Positions 36,163-46,334 of a DNA stretch of 64,000 nucleotides are shown in pieces. Numbering within the stretch: position 1 is the stretch's first letter; each line of letters begins with the position of its first letter. The stretch is from positions 280,348 through 344,347 of the forward strand of contig NZ_JABEDH010000003.1 of the NCBI RefSeq assembly GCF_029285175.1, given 5' to 3'. The translations under genes and the position numbers were made by a program. The notes under the pieces are model-generated. The model did not search any database. It saw only the letters and a list, made by a program, of their open reading frames with translations, and had not been told where the DNA came from. Source of the DNA: Sulfitobacter sp. M05 (GTDB lineage: Bacteria > Pseudomonadota > Alphaproteobacteria > Rhodobacterales > Rhodobacteraceae).

Positions 36163-37071
36163 CTATTGCTGTGCTGCGCCCTCGTTTGCCGCCTGTTTTA
36201 ACTGCGCCTCGCGCAGCAACAAAATGACCGCGCCGGCAATGATGATACCGGCACCCAGATAGGTGATGCTGTCAGGTATCACATTGTAAAATAACACATC
36301 GTAAAGGGCGGCAAATATCAATGTACCATAGCTGAAAGGCGCGACAAAGCTGGCGTCGGCGCGGGCCATGGCGTTTACGAAAAAGCTCTGTGCGATGGCC
36401 ATACAGAGCCCGATTGCAACCAACAGCCCCCATTGTGCGCCAGTGGGCGGTTGCCAGAAAGTAATCACGGCGACGCTGGCAATGCACAGGCCCAGCCCGT
36501 TGTTGAACAGCAGAATCTGAAAGGGATTTTCCCGTCCCGCCAGCTTTTTGATGAAAATCAGCTCCAGCCCCATAATCGCAGCAGCCCCCAAAGCCAGCAA
36601 GGCCGCGGGATCGAAACTTGCCGGTGTTGGGCGCAACAGGATCAAGGCACCGATAAAGGCCAGCGCAGCTGCCGACCAACGGATACGACCAACGGTTTCC
36701 CCCAACAGTGGGATGGCAAGGATCATGCCGAAAACCGGATTGAGAAAGGTAATCGCAGTGGCATCGGCCAGCGGAATATAGGCGACCGAGCCGAACATCA
36801 GCGTCACCCCGGCCCAACCGCAACTGGTGCGCGCCAGATGTAAACCCCAATGCGGGCGGGCAAGGCGTGGGCGCACAACGCTTGCCGCGATGCCAAGTCC
36901 CATAAAGGCGAACAGGAACCGCCCGTGGCTGATCTGCAAGGCGTGCAACGGTGGCCCGAAGGCGTCGCTTCCCAATGCTTTGGCGATCAGCATGGTTGCA
37001 GCGATAAATGCTGTTGCCGTGGCAATCAGAGCCGCGGCGGTGGCATTGCTTTGGGGCTTGGTGCTGTACAT
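36163..37071 (-). CDS. DMT-superfamily (EamA) transporter
   Basis: A 302-residue protein with about ten membrane helices in two EamA halves (about 10-135 and 155-290). Signatures are LADATAITFLNPVFGMILAIPLLGE and the second-half AYDVLFYN-type region near YLGAGIIIAGAVILLL. The family exports metabolites or amino acids; substrate unknown. It is divergent from argD. Confidence 0.88.
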   Translation of the reverse strand: MYSTKPQSNATAAALIATATAFIAATMLIAKALGSDAFGPPLHALQISHGRFLFAFMGLGIAASVVRPRLARPHWGLHLARTSCGWAGVTLMFGSVAYIPLADATAITFLNPVFGMILAIPLLGETVGRIRWSAAALAFIGALILLRPTPASFDPAALLALGAAAIMGLELIFIKKLAGRENPFQILLFNNGLGLCIASVAVITFWQPPTGAQWGLLVAIGLCMAIAQSFFVNAMARADASFVAPFSYGTLIFAALYDVLFYNVIPDSITYLGAGIIIAGAVILLLREAQLKQAANEGAAQQ

Positions 37072-37346
37072 GCACTCCCTATGCGCGCTCTGGGATCACA
37101 CGGCAAGAGTGCAAAAAGGGGCTAGGCAAACCGGTAACCCCGCAGTATCAACGCGTCATGATCACACAGAAACACATTTTGCTTCGACGACGCCAAGGCT
37201 AACCCGCTTTGCCGTGGCCTGCATGTCGCAGGTCTGATCCAGGTGCCTTGCACCCCCCCAAACCCACTTGACCCGATACGCCGCGCATGGCCTTTTGCCC
37301 CTTTCAGGGCAAAGCGTTAAAGCGGCCTCTTATAAGGATGATCCAG
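37072..37346. other. divergent promoter region between the DMT transporter and argD
   Basis: 275 bases between two outward-facing genes. No ORF with coding character is found. The final AAGGATG before 37,347 supplies the argD ribosome-binding site. Operator sites for arginine control are not recognised by eye. Confidence 0.5.
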
Positions 37347-38522
37347 ATGATCTCTTCCGTTCTGCCGACCTATTCCCGTGCCCCGCTGAGCTTTGTCTCC
37401 GGCGCAGGCACATGGCTTGTGGAAGCGGACGGGCGACGCTTTTTGGATCTGGGGGCCGGCATTGCGGTGAATGCGCTGGGCCATGCCCACCCGGCGCTGG
37501 TTGAGGCGCTGAACACCCAGGCGGGGCAACTCTGGCATACTTCGAACCTCTATCAGATTCCGCAGCAACAGGCGCTTGCCGACCGGCTGGTCGAACATAC
37601 ATTCGCCGACACGGTATTCTTCACCAATTCCGGCACTGAGGCCTGCGAACTGGCAGTTAAAATGGCGCGCAAGCATTTCTACGACAAGGGCCAACCCGAG
37701 CGGGTCGAGATCATCACCTTTGACGGCTCTTTTCATGGCCGCTCGGCTGCTGGTATCGCCGCAGCCGGATCGGAAAAAATGACCAAAGGGTTCGGTCCTC
37801 TGCTGGGCGGTTTCACACATCTGGCATTTGGCGATCACGAGGGGCTTGCGGCGGCGGTCACGGAGACGACATGTGCGATTATGGTCGAGCCGGTTCAGGG
37901 CGAAGGCGGCATTCGCCCGCTGTCGGACGCCTGTCTTAAAGGAATGCGCGACCTCTGTGACGAACATGGCATCCTGCTGATCCTCGACGAGGTGCAATGC
38001 GGCGTTGGCCGGACCGGCAAACTGTTTGCCCATGAATGGGCCGGTGTTACGCCGGACATTATGATGGTTGCCAAAGGCATTGGCGGCGGTTTTCCCCTTG
38101 GGGCAGTTCTGGCCACAGAAAGCGCCGCTTCCGGCATGACTGCGGGCACCCATGGATCCACCTATGGCGGTAACCCCTTGGGCTGTGCTGTGGGCTGCGC
38201 CGTGATGGATATCATCAGCGATCCGGCCTTTCTGGCCGAGGTGAACCGCAAGGCCAGCCTGATGCGCCAAAAGCTTGAAGGGCTGGTTGCCAGCTATCCA
38301 GATGTCTTCGAAAGCCTGCGCGGCGCGGGCCTTATGCTGGGCCTGAAATGCAAAGTTACGCCAGGGGACGTGGTGTCCGCAGGCTATGGCCAAGAGGTCA
38401 TCACCGTGCCCGCCGCGGATAATGTGGTGCGCCTGCTGCCGCCGCTGACCATCACCGATGAAGAAATCACCGAGGCGGTTGCCCGGTTGGACGCGGCGGC
38501 GGCTACGCTCTCCGCTTCCTGA
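37347..38522 (+). CDS. argD: acetylornithine aminotransferase (class III)
   Basis: A 391-residue PLP enzyme that forms N-acetylornithine in arginine synthesis. The family start MISSVLPTYSRAPL identifies ATG 37,347 (AAGGA eight bases upstream). Conserved motifs are GIAVNALGHAHP, NSGTEACELAVKMAR, LILDEVQCGVGRTG and the PLP-lysine loop MVAKGIGGGFPLGA. It is followed by argF in the same direction. Confidence 0.94.
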   Translation: MISSVLPTYSRAPLSFVSGAGTWLVEADGRRFLDLGAGIAVNALGHAHPALVEALNTQAGQLWHTSNLYQIPQQQALADRLVEHTFADTVFFTNSGTEACELAVKMARKHFYDKGQPERVEIITFDGSFHGRSAAGIAAAGSEKMTKGFGPLLGGFTHLAFGDHEGLAAAVTETTCAIMVEPVQGEGGIRPLSDACLKGMRDLCDEHGILLILDEVQCGVGRTGKLFAHEWAGVTPDIMMVAKGIGGGFPLGAVLATESAASGMTAGTHGSTYGGNPLGCAVGCAVMDIISDPAFLAEVNRKASLMRQKLEGLVASYPDVFESLRGAGLMLGLKCKVTPGDVVSAGYGQEVITVPAADNVVRLLPPLTITDEEITEAVARLDAAAATLSAS

Positions 38523-38550
38523 CTCTTTTTGGCTTTAAATACTGTCCGCA
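38522..38550 (-). repeat. dispersed intergenic repeat, copy D (partial, reverse)
   Basis: On the minus strand: GTGCGGACAGTATTTAAAGCC then AAAAAGAG. It corresponds to the last ~30 bases of the repeat family and lies in the argD-argF gap. Confidence 0.6.
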
Positions 38551-38589
38551 CTCAAAACCGGGCGCCGGACCTCAATTGAAAAGTACCTT

Positions 38590-39495
38590 ATGACCCATTT
38601 CCTCGATATCGACTCCACCCCTCAGGACGACCTGCGCGGCATCATCGACAGCGCCATCAGCATCAAAAACACCCGTGCGGGCCGCCCGAAAGGAGCGCCG
38701 GACGATGATCAGCCGCTTAAGGACCATATGGTTGCGCTGATCTTTGAAAAACCATCAACCCGGACCCGTGTCAGCTTTGATGTCGGGGTGCGCCAGATGG
38801 GCGGGCAGACGCTTGTGCTGTCAGGCGCGGACATGCAGCTGGGCCATGGGGAAACCATCGCCGACACGGCCCGTGTCCTGTCGCGGTATGTCGATCTGAT
38901 CATGATCCGCACCTTTGAGGAACAGACCCTGCTGGATATGGCCGAATACGCCACCGTGCCGGTGATCAACGGGCTGACCAACCGCAGTCACCCTTGCCAG
39001 ATCATGGCCGATATCATGACGTTCGAAGAGCATAACGGCCCAATCAAGGGCAAAAAGGTGGTCTGGTCCGGTGACGGTAACAACGTGTTCGCCAGCTTCG
39101 CCCATGCGGCCAAGCAATTCGATTTTGAACTGGTCTTTACCGGCCCGTCCCCGTTGGACCCTGAGCCTGCGTTGCAGGGGCTTTATACCATTGAACGCAA
39201 CCCGGATCATGCGGTGCGGGGTGCCGATCTGGTGGTTACTGATACCTGGGTGTCGATGCATGACCCACAGTCAGCCCGGGAACGGCGTCACAATCAACTG
39301 CGCGGGTATCAGGTGAACGAGGCGCTGATGGCGCAGGCCAAGCCGGACGCGTTGTTCATGCATTGCCTGCCGGCCCACCGTGAGGACGAGGCAACATCAG
39401 CAGTGATGGATGGTCCCAATTCGGTGATCTTTGACGAGGCCGAAAACCGTCTACACGCCCAAAAGGCGGTCATGCGGTACTGCCTTGGAAAATAG
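38590..39495 (+). CDS. argF: ornithine carbamoyltransferase
   Basis: A 301-residue enzyme forming citrulline from ornithine and carbamoyl phosphate. Signatures are [15 protein letters not shown] (carbamoyl-phosphate loop), [11 protein letters not shown] and [11 protein letters not shown] (ornithine site). argD-argF order is common in alphaproteobacteria. Confidence 0.96.
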   Translation: MTHFLDIDSTPQDDLRGIIDSAISIKNTRAGRPKGAPDDDQPLKDHMVALIFEKPSTRTRVSFDVGVRQMGGQTLVLSGADMQLGHGETIADTARVLSRYVDLIMIRTFEEQTLLDMAEYATVPVINGLTNRSHPCQIMADIMTFEEHNGPIKGKKVVWSGDGNNVFASFAHAAKQFDFELVFTGPSPLDPEPALQGLYTIERNPDHAVRGADLVVTDTWVSMHDPQSARERRHNQLRGYQVNEALMAQAKPDALFMHCLPAHREDEATSAVMDGPNSVIFDEAENRLHAQKAVMRYCLGK

Positions 39496-40534
39496 CGATC
39501 CGCATATCGTTGTTGCCGGCGCGGGTTCCATCGGATGTTTTGTGGGGGGGCTGTTGGCGGCGGCGGGGTGCAATGTTACCTTGCTGGCGCGGCCCCGCAT
39601 TGCAGCTGAAATCCGCGCCCACGGCCTTACACTGACTGATCTGGACGGGATGGCCGTTCGGGTCGGTGCTGATGAGATCGGTGTGCGCACAGAGCCGTCT
39701 GCACTGGCGACGGCGGATGTGGTGCTGGTAACGGTAAAGTCACGCGACACCGAAGCCATAGGCGCGTTGATTGATACCCATGCAGGGCGCGCAGCGCAGG
39801 TGGTCAGCTTGCAAAACGGGGTCACCAATGCGCCGGAACTCTGCCGATTGCTTGCGGCGCTGGATGTGCGGGCCGGCATGGTGCCGTTCAATGTCGTGCC
39901 GATGGGACAGGGGTGTTATCACCGCGCGGTTGCTGGCGACATCGTGATCGAAGCCGGGGCAGGTGATCTGGCGTCGGTGCTGTCGGTACCCGGCTTGGTC
40001 TGTACAGAAAGCCGCGAGATTGAGAATGTTCAATGGGGCAAGTTCCTGATGAACCTTAACAATGCGCTGAATGCGTTAAGCGGGATGCCGATACAGGCAC
40101 AGCTGAAGAATCGTGACTGGCGCAGGTTGATGGCGGATCAGTGGAGCGAAGCCCTGCGGGTGATCCAGCGCCACGGCATCCGGCCCATGTCGTCCACGCC
40201 GGTACCTGTTTCTATGATCCCCTGGGTGCTGCGCCTGCCGACGGGGGTCTTTACCCGGGTGGCTGCGGCGATGTTGCGGATTGATCCACAAGCCCGCACG
40301 TCAATGTCCTATGATTTGATGGAGGGGCGCGCCACAGAGATTGACGCGCTTCAGGGGGTGGTTGTCAGGATGGGCCAGACCCTCGGCATCGCCACACCAA
40401 TCAACGCTATGGTGTGGGATGTGATGTGTGCAGCAGAATTGGCCGGCGAGGGCCTGCCTGACCTGACGCCGCAGGCCCTGCGTCGCGAGCTGGCCACAAT
40501 TGTCGCGCCGGCACAACCGTCAGATCGCGCGTAA
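39485..40534 (+). CDS. 2-dehydropantoate 2-reductase family protein
   Basis: A 349-residue Rossmann-fold oxidoreductase of the PanE/ApbA type: nucleotide-binding [11 protein letters not shown] close to the N-terminus, [19 protein letters not shown] and the C-terminal [15 protein letters not shown] (conserved Lys and Asn). True ketopantoate reductases make pantoate for CoA, but many paralogues act on other substrates. The start is uncertain. TTG 39,485 overlaps argF by 11 bases and matches the beginning of homology; an in-frame ATG at 39,431 would lie inside argF. Confidence 0.82.
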   Translation: MENSDPHIVVAGAGSIGCFVGGLLAAAGCNVTLLARPRIAAEIRAHGLTLTDLDGMAVRVGADEIGVRTEPSALATADVVLVTVKSRDTEAIGALIDTHAGRAAQVVSLQNGVTNAPELCRLLAALDVRAGMVPFNVVPMGQGCYHRAVAGDIVIEAGAGDLASVLSVPGLVCTESREIENVQWGKFLMNLNNALNALSGMPIQAQLKNRDWRRLMADQWSEALRVIQRHGIRPMSSTPVPVSMIPWVLRLPTGVFTRVAAAMLRIDPQARTSMSYDLMEGRATEIDALQGVVVRMGQTLGIATPINAMVWDVMCAAELAGEGLPDLTPQALRRELATIVAPAQPSDRA

Positions 40535-40978
40535 GATCTTTTTCAAATCTGGCTCGTCGACCAATTCTGCGGCGTCTTTTGGATTGAACCATTCCCGTGT
40601 CCGCTGATGCACTTCGGGATAGGATTTTTGCAAATCCCGCACCCGTGTCAGATAAACCTGAGCCTCAACGGGCACGCTGTCGCCCGACGACAACCCTTTC
40701 GCATATTCGAAAACGCCCATTGGTTCTTCTTCGATGTCGGCCTTGCTGACACCGGCCTCTTCCCAGGCTTCGATCAATGCGGCTTCGTGATCGTCTTTAC
40801 CCTTCATCGGCCAACCTTTGGGCACGATCCAGCGCCCTGTGTCACGGCTGGTGATCAACAGAACCTGTCTGCCCCTCTTGGTTTCCTTATAGCACAAGGC
40901 AGCAACCTGCAGGCGCTTGTCGCGCCGCAGTTTTTTGGATGCTGGTTTTTTGCGCCTGCGGTTTGTAACGTTGCTCAT
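40520..40978 (-). CDS. Nudix hydrolase
   Basis: A 152-residue Nudix-family protein. The Nudix helix reads GWPMKGKDDHEAALIEAWEEAGV, where the canonical GX5EX7REUXEEXGU has Lys for the first Glu and Ile for the Arg. This degenerate form is common in an alphaproteobacterial subfamily near diphosphoinositol polyphosphate hydrolases (recalled). An Arg/Lys-rich N-terminus (RRRKKPASKKLRRDKR) suggests nucleic acid or polyanion contact. It starts at ATG 40,978; open frame upstream lacks homology. It converges with the reductase gene. Confidence 0.82.
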   Translation of the reverse strand: MSNVTNRRRKKPASKKLRRDKRLQVAALCYKETKRGRQVLLITSRDTGRWIVPKGWPMKGKDDHEAALIEAWEEAGVSKADIEEEPMGVFEYAKGLSSGDSVPVEAQVYLTRVRDLQKSYPEVHQRTREWFNPKDAAELVDEPDLKKILRAI

Positions 40979-41131
40979 CGGATCTATGCGGATAACTTCG
41001 TTATTTTTATCAGACAGATATATAGCTGTTCTCGATTCGTTTTTCAAGTTTGCGGCAAAAGCTGTTCCTATCCCCTTGTGCTGGCCGGCCTCTGGCCGCA
41101 GTTTGTACCTACCCACAGGAGCAGCTGACAT

Positions 41132-42562
41132 ATGACAAAAACAACCGGCAGTGCAGACATTGGTGTCTACGGGTTGGGCACCATGGGATCGGCTTTGGCA
41201 CTCAACCTTGCGGACAAGGGGTTCCATGTGGCCGTTTCAAACCGCGAGGCGGGCTGGATCACGGAATTTCTGACAGAGGCCGGACCGCTGTCCAACCAGA
41301 TGACAGGCACCGCCGATCTGGCCGAATTTGTCGGCAGCCTCGCGCGGCCCCGCAGCATTCTGTTTATGATCCCATCCGGTGCCCCGATGGACGCGATGAT
41401 CACAGCGATCACGCCCTTTCTCGAGGACGGGGATACGTTGATCGACGGCGGGAATGCCGATTTCAACGACACCCGTCGACGCGCAAAGGCCTTTGAAGGC
41501 ACGGGGCTGCATTTTGTTGGCATGGGGGTGTCCGGCGGCGAAGAGGGCGCGCGTCACGGGCCGTCGATGATGGTGGGCGGCACGGATCATTCATGGCAGG
41601 CCCTGCGTCCAATGGTCGAGGCGATTGCAGCCAGATTTCAGGGCGAGCCCTGCGTGGCCCACCTTGGCCCTGACGGTGCGGGTCATTTTGTGAAGACCGT
41701 GCATAACGGTATTGAATACGCTGATATGCAAATGATTGCAGAGGTTTACGGTTTGTTGCGTGATGCTGGTGGGATGGATGCCGGCACCATCGGTGCGCTG
41801 TTTGAAAACTGGCGGACCGGTCCATTGGATTCGTATCTGATGGATGTGTCGGCAGCGGCTTTGCAGGCGGTCGATGCGCAGACAGGGCTGCCCATGGTCG
41901 ACGTTATTCTGGATCAGGCAGGTCAAAAAGGCACAGGCCGCTGGACCTTGATTGAGGCGCTCAAGATGGGGCAATCGGCCAGTACGATCGAGGCCGCTGT
42001 GGGCGCGCGGGGGTGGTCCTCGGAAAAGGCGCTGCGGGTGATGGCAGAGCCGTTGCTGCCGGCGGGGGCAGACCTGGGCGCGGTGGATATGCCGGGCGCA
42101 GATAATCTGGAACGGGCCCTGTTGGCGGGGCGTATTCTGGGGCATGCACAGGGGTTTCGCATTTTGTCCGCCGCTTCTGACGAATTTGACTGGTCGCTGG
42201 ATCTTGCCAGAATTTCCGAAATTTGGCGTGCGGGGTGCATTATCCGCTCAAGCTTGCTGGACGATCTTGCAGAGGCCTTTCGCGGTGATCTTCCGATGGG
42301 GCAGCTTGTCCTTGCGCCCAAGATCATTGCCTTGCTGAGTGATAGTATTCCCAGCCTGCGGCGGGTTGTGGCGGCGGGGGCGATGTTTGGGGTGGCTTTG
42401 CCCGCCCTGTCGGCGGCACTGGCGTGGTATGACAGCATCCGGCGGGGGCGTGGTGCGGCGAATATGATTCAGGCCCAGCGGGATTTCTTTGGTGCCCATG
42501 GTTTCGCGCGCGTCGATGCAGAGGGCAAGCATCACGGTGACTGGCCAGCGCTCGGATCCTGA
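41132..42562 (+). CDS. gnd: 6-phosphogluconate dehydrogenase (decarboxylating)
   Basis: A 476-residue enzyme converting 6-phosphogluconate to ribulose-5-phosphate with NADP(H) production. Signatures are GVYGLGTMGSALALNLADKG, DGGNADFNDT, GMGVSGGEEGARHGPSMM (catalytic residues in GxSGGExGA) and FVKTVHNGIEYADMQMIAE (catalytic Lys). It starts at ATG 41,132 after AGGAG. This is a homodimeric NADP-type length. It converges with truA. Confidence 0.95.
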   Translation: MTKTTGSADIGVYGLGTMGSALALNLADKGFHVAVSNREAGWITEFLTEAGPLSNQMTGTADLAEFVGSLARPRSILFMIPSGAPMDAMITAITPFLEDGDTLIDGGNADFNDTRRRAKAFEGTGLHFVGMGVSGGEEGARHGPSMMVGGTDHSWQALRPMVEAIAARFQGEPCVAHLGPDGAGHFVKTVHNGIEYADMQMIAEVYGLLRDAGGMDAGTIGALFENWRTGPLDSYLMDVSAAALQAVDAQTGLPMVDVILDQAGQKGTGRWTLIEALKMGQSASTIEAAVGARGWSSEKALRVMAEPLLPAGADLGAVDMPGADNLERALLAGRILGHAQGFRILSAASDEFDWSLDLARISEIWRAGCIIRSSLLDDLAEAFRGDLPMGQLVLAPKIIALLSDSIPSLRRVVAAGAMFGVALPALSAALAWYDSIRRGRGAANMIQAQRDFFGAHGFARVDAEGKHHGDWPALGS

Positions 42563-42610
42563 TGACCGTGTGGCATATGCTGAACCGCGACTAATGCCTC
42601 GTCAGCCGGG

Positions 42611-43384
42611 TTACCCTTCGGCGAAAGGATCTTTTTCGTAGGTCACATGGGCAAGGTACAGCCCGTGGGGCGGGCTGACCGGCCCGCAGGCGGCGCGATC
42701 ACGGGCTGCAAGCGCGTCTTTCACATCCTGCGGCGTCCATGTGCCAGCGCCAACACGTTCCAGCGTGCCGATAAAGCTGCGCACCTGATTGTGCAGGAAG
42801 GAGCGCGCGCGGACATCAAAATGGTACTCCGTGCCGGCCGGTGTTTCGACCCGTTCAATGTCCAGCCGGTCCAGTGTCTTTAGCGGGCTTTTGGCCTGAC
42901 AGATGGTGGAACGAAAAGTCGTGAAATCATGTTGCCCCAGCAGAAAGCCCGCTGCGTCGCGCATGGCTTGTAAATCCAGTGGCCCTTTTACCTGCCAAAC
43001 CAGACCGGCCTGATGAATGGCGGGGGGGCGGCGGCTTAGGATGCGGAAATGATAACGCCGTTCCAACGCGGAGAACCGGGCATGGAAATCATCGGTTACT
43101 TTCACACAATCGACAATGGCTACCGGATGCGGCTTGCAATGGTAATTCAGGGCTTCCCACAGGCGGAAGGGGTCCCATTCCCGCTCTAGATCGCAATGGG
43201 CAACCTGACCCAAGGCATGAACCCCTTTGTCAGTACGTCCCGCCGCGGTAATCGTATGCTCGCCTTTCTGCAGCTTGGCCAAAGCCGCCTCGATCACGCC
43301 CTGCACTGAGGCATGGTCGTTCTGGCGCTGCCATCCGACAAATGGCGCGCCGTTGTATTCAATTTTTAGGGCATAGCGGTGCAT
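42611..43384 (-). CDS. truA: tRNA pseudouridine(38-40) synthase
   Basis: A 257-residue enzyme that makes pseudouridine at tRNA positions 38-40. The catalytic Asp lies in [12 protein letters not shown]. Other landmarks are [12 protein letters not shown] near the N-terminus and [20 protein letters not shown]. Start at ATG 43,384 ([12 protein letters not shown]). It is divergent from the ycjX-type gene. Confidence 0.95.
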   Translation of the reverse strand: MHRYALKIEYNGAPFVGWQRQNDHASVQGVIEAALAKLQKGEHTITAAGRTDKGVHALGQVAHCDLEREWDPFRLWEALNYHCKPHPVAIVDCVKVTDDFHARFSALERRYHFRILSRRPPAIHQAGLVWQVKGPLDLQAMRDAAGFLLGQHDFTTFRSTICQAKSPLKTLDRLDIERVETPAGTEYHFDVRARSFLHNQVRSFIGTLERVGAGTWTPQDVKDALAARDRAACGPVSPPHGLYLAHVTYEKDPFAEG

Positions 43385-43475
43385 AGGCGGCGCTCTACCC
43401 TGCGGCATGGCTTCTGGCAATCCCTCTGGTGGGTCCCTATGTTATCGGCTGAGACAACAAAGGGTGGAAACGGGT

Positions 43476-44891
43476 TTGGTCATCACACGCATTGCCGATG
43501 GCATCTGGCGTCAGATTGAGGCGGTGCAGGACACTGTATCCGAGACCCTGTTCGAACCGGTGATCCGGTTGGGCGTCACAGGGTTGGCGCGGTCTGGCAA
43601 GACAGTGTTTATCACGTCACTGGTGGCGAACCTTTTGGATCGCGGGCGTATGCCCGGCCTGTTGGCGGCGGGCGAAGGGCGGATCGAAGCCGCGTTTTTG
43701 CAGCCACAGCCCAACGATACCTTGCCACGGTTTGAGTACGAGAAACATCTTGCAGCCCTGACCGGCCAGACCCCGCATTGGCCTGAAAGTACGCGCGCGA
43801 TTTCCGAGTTGCGTCTGTCACTGAAGGTGCGGCCCAACGGATTGCTTTCGGGATTGCAGGGGTCGCGCACGGTACATCTGGATATTGTGGATTACCCCGG
43901 CGAATGGCTTCTGGATTTGGGGTTGATGGAGCGCAGTTTCGAAACCTGGTCACAGGAGACCCTTGCTCGTATCAAGGACCGTGCCTGTGCTGATGGCTTT
44001 ATGGCGATGGCGGCAGGGGTTGACCCGGCGCAGGAACACGACGAGGGCCTTGCACAAGACCTTGCCCAACGGTTTGCCGCTTATTTGAATACGGCGCGCG
44101 AGGCCGGTTTTTCCGACTGTACGCCGGGGCGGTTCCTTTTGCCGGGTGATTTGGCGGGGTCTCCTGTGCTGACCTTTGCGCCGATTCCGACAGATGGCGC
44201 ATCAAAGCGCGGCAGCTTGCACCGGGAAATGGCACGTCGGTTTCAGGCTTATAAGTCCCGCGTGGTACAGCCATTTTTTCGCGACCACTTTGCGCGGATC
44301 GACCGGCAGGTGGTTCTGGTGGATGTGCTGGGCGCTATTCATCAGGGGCCGCAGGCAGTGGATGATCTGCGCCACGCGATGGGCGAAACCCTGAGTGCGT
44401 TCCGTCCCGGCAAGAACCGGTTTCTGTCCCATCTGCTGGGCGGCAAGCGGGTCGAAAAAATTCTGTTCGCGGCGACCAAGGCAGATCACCTGCACCATAC
44501 CCAACACGCCAAGTTAAGTGCGATTATGGAGGCGCTGACCCGAGAGGCCCGCGACCGTGCCCAATATGCGGGGGCAGGAACGGCGGCCATGGCGATTGCA
44601 TCATTGCGCGCCACCACCGAGGCGGTGATGACGCATGACGGTACCCCGTTGAATGTGGTGCGTGGCAGTTTGCTTGAGACGGGTAAGGAAGCCGCGTTCT
44701 ATCCCGGTGAACTGCCCGCCGATCCTGCACACCTGCTGAATCCGGCGCGGGCGGGGGCCGAGAAATGGCTGGATCAGGATTATCAGGTGATGCGCTTTGC
44801 ACCGGCACCGCTGACCCTGAAACCCGGGGACGGGCCGCCGCATATCAGGCTGGACCGCGCGGCGGAATTTTTGATCGGGGACCGGCTGTGA
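43476..44891 (+). CDS. ycjX: YcjX-like GTP/ATP-binding protein
   Basis: A 471-residue P-loop protein of the DUF463/YcjX family. The Walker A is GLARSGKTVFITSL (about 32-45), and a Walker B-like stretch is HLDIVDYPGEWLLDLG. Partners of unknown function are usually encoded with YcjF. The start is unclear: TTG 43,476 (LVITRIADGIW) matches where homology begins, and GTG 43,464 is the alternative. The stop overlaps the GNAT gene by four bases (GTGA). Confidence 0.88.
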   Translation: MVITRIADGIWRQIEAVQDTVSETLFEPVIRLGVTGLARSGKTVFITSLVANLLDRGRMPGLLAAGEGRIEAAFLQPQPNDTLPRFEYEKHLAALTGQTPHWPESTRAISELRLSLKVRPNGLLSGLQGSRTVHLDIVDYPGEWLLDLGLMERSFETWSQETLARIKDRACADGFMAMAAGVDPAQEHDEGLAQDLAQRFAAYLNTAREAGFSDCTPGRFLLPGDLAGSPVLTFAPIPTDGASKRGSLHREMARRFQAYKSRVVQPFFRDHFARIDRQVVLVDVLGAIHQGPQAVDDLRHAMGETLSAFRPGKNRFLSHLLGGKRVEKILFAATKADHLHHTQHAKLSAIMEALTREARDRAQYAGAGTAAMAIASLRATTEAVMTHDGTPLNVVRGSLLETGKEAAFYPGELPADPAHLLNPARAGAEKWLDQDYQVMRFAPAPLTLKPGDGPPHIRLDRAAEFLIGDRL

Positions 44892-45331
44892 TTGGGGTGC
44901 GTGCTGCGCGCCCCACGGATGCGGGCAAGGTGGGCGCGATCCAGTCGGAATTCGTGGCCACGACAGAGTGGATGCCTCAGTTACATACCGGAGCCGAGGA
45001 TATTGCCCATGCGGGGGCAATGATTGCGCGGGGCTGGGTTTCTGTGGCCGAGGTGGACGGGCAGGTCGCAGGGTTTGTCGCCTGTGAGGGGGGCGATCTG
45101 GATGCGCTTTATGTGGCCCGTGCGCAGCGCCGGCATGGGGTCGGGACCGCGCTTTTGCGGCATGTGCAACAAGGACATGCTGCTTTGGCGCTCTGGACGT
45201 TTCAGGCAAATCTGCCTGCGCAGGAGTTCTATTTGAAACACGGATTTATTGAGCAAATGCGCACCGACGGGGCGGGCAATGACGAAGGTTTGCCTGACAT
45301 CCGGTTTCATTGGCGCAGAGGGGATATGTGA
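44888..45331 (+). CDS. GNAT-family N-acetyltransferase
   Basis: A 147-residue acetyltransferase. The acetyl-CoA loop is RAQRRHGVGTALLRHVQ. The N-terminus IGVRAARPTDAGKVGAIQSEF and C-terminus LPAQEFYLKHGFIEQMRT fit the GNAT fold. Substrate unknown. It is inserted between ycjX and ycjF, overlapping both (GTGA and TGATG), an unusual but tight arrangement. Confidence 0.85.
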   Translation: MIGVRAARPTDAGKVGAIQSEFVATTEWMPQLHTGAEDIAHAGAMIARGWVSVAEVDGQVAGFVACEGGDLDALYVARAQRRHGVGTALLRHVQQGHAALALWTFQANLPAQEFYLKHGFIEQMRTDGAGNDEGLPDIRFHWRRGDM

Positions 45332-46329
45332 TGGCAAAAGGTCCGGTTCTGTTTGATCTGGAAGAGGATACCGCGCCGCGCCCGCAGGTCGCGGCGGCCC
45401 CGCCTGTGCCCGATCTGGTTGCTGCTGCGCCGCAAGGGCAGGCGATGCAAATGGCGGCAAGCCTGGCGGCACGCAAACCCTCCCGTCTGGTGCGGCTGTT
45501 CTGGTGGTTGGCGACGGCCTTGATTGGGGCGGTGGTGTCGATTGCCGCATGGACTTTTGTGGCCGATTTGATGGCACGTTATCCGTTGCTGGGTCTGGTG
45601 ATGGCGGCGCTTTTGGTGGCGTTTGTTTTGGTGTTGGCGCTGTTGGGGCTGCGTGAAATGGCGGCTTTCGGGCGGTTGTCCCGGTTGGACGGGCTGCGCC
45701 ATGATGCGGGCGAGGCGCTGGTGCAAGAAGATCTGGCTGCCGCCCGCAAGGTGACCGACCGGCTTGTAGCGCTTTATAAGGGCCGCGAGGATACCCGTTG
45801 GGGGCGCGAGCGGCTGGCCGAGTTGCGCGCTGATCAGTTGGACGCGCAGGGGCTTCTTGCACTTGCCGAAGTCGAAGTGTTGGCCCCTTTAGACAAAGCC
45901 GCCAGCCGTGAAGTAGAGGCCGCGGCGCGTCAGGTGGCAACGGTGACGGCGCTGGTTCCTTTGGCGCTGGCGGATGTGGCGGCAGCGCTGACGTCGAACT
46001 TGCGGATGATCCGCCGGGTGGCTGAAGTCTATGGGGGTCGGTCTGGCTTTTTTGGGTCTTGGCGGCTGACCCGCGCGGTGCTGAGCCATATGGTAGCGAC
46101 CGGCGCAGTTGCCGTGGGGGATGATCTGTTGGAACCCGTATTGGGGGGCACGGTTTTGGCCAAACTGTCGCGCCGTTTTGGCGAGGGGCTGGTGAATGGG
46201 GCATTGACGGCGCGCGTTGGCGTGGCCGCGATGGAAGTGTGCCGCCCGTTGCCTTTTGGAGAGGGCAAACGACCCAAGGTGCGCAGCATTATCAAAAACG
46301 CGCTGGGCGGTTTGTTTGGCAAAGGCTGA
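45331..46329 (+). CDS. ycjF: YcjF-like (DUF697, TIGR01620 family) membrane protein
   Basis: A 332-residue protein with an acidic Pro/Ala-rich N-terminus (about 1-55), two adjacent membrane helices (about 58-80 and 87-107) and a C-terminal DUF697-like domain (about 200-310: LVPLALADVAAALTSNLRMIRRVAEVYGG, NGALTARVGVAAMEVCRPLPF). The domain often pairs with small GTPases such as YcjX. The ATG at 45,331 overlaps the GNAT stop. Confidence 0.85.
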   Translation: MAKGPVLFDLEEDTAPRPQVAAAPPVPDLVAAAPQGQAMQMAASLAARKPSRLVRLFWWLATALIGAVVSIAAWTFVADLMARYPLLGLVMAALLVAFVLVLALLGLREMAAFGRLSRLDGLRHDAGEALVQEDLAAARKVTDRLVALYKGREDTRWGRERLAELRADQLDAQGLLALAEVEVLAPLDKAASREVEAAARQVATVTALVPLALADVAAALTSNLRMIRRVAEVYGGRSGFFGSWRLTRAVLSHMVATGAVAVGDDLLEPVLGGTVLAKLSRRFGEGLVNGALTARVGVAAMEVCRPLPFGEGKRPKVRSIIKNALGGLFGKG

Positions 46330-46334
46330 TCCAA

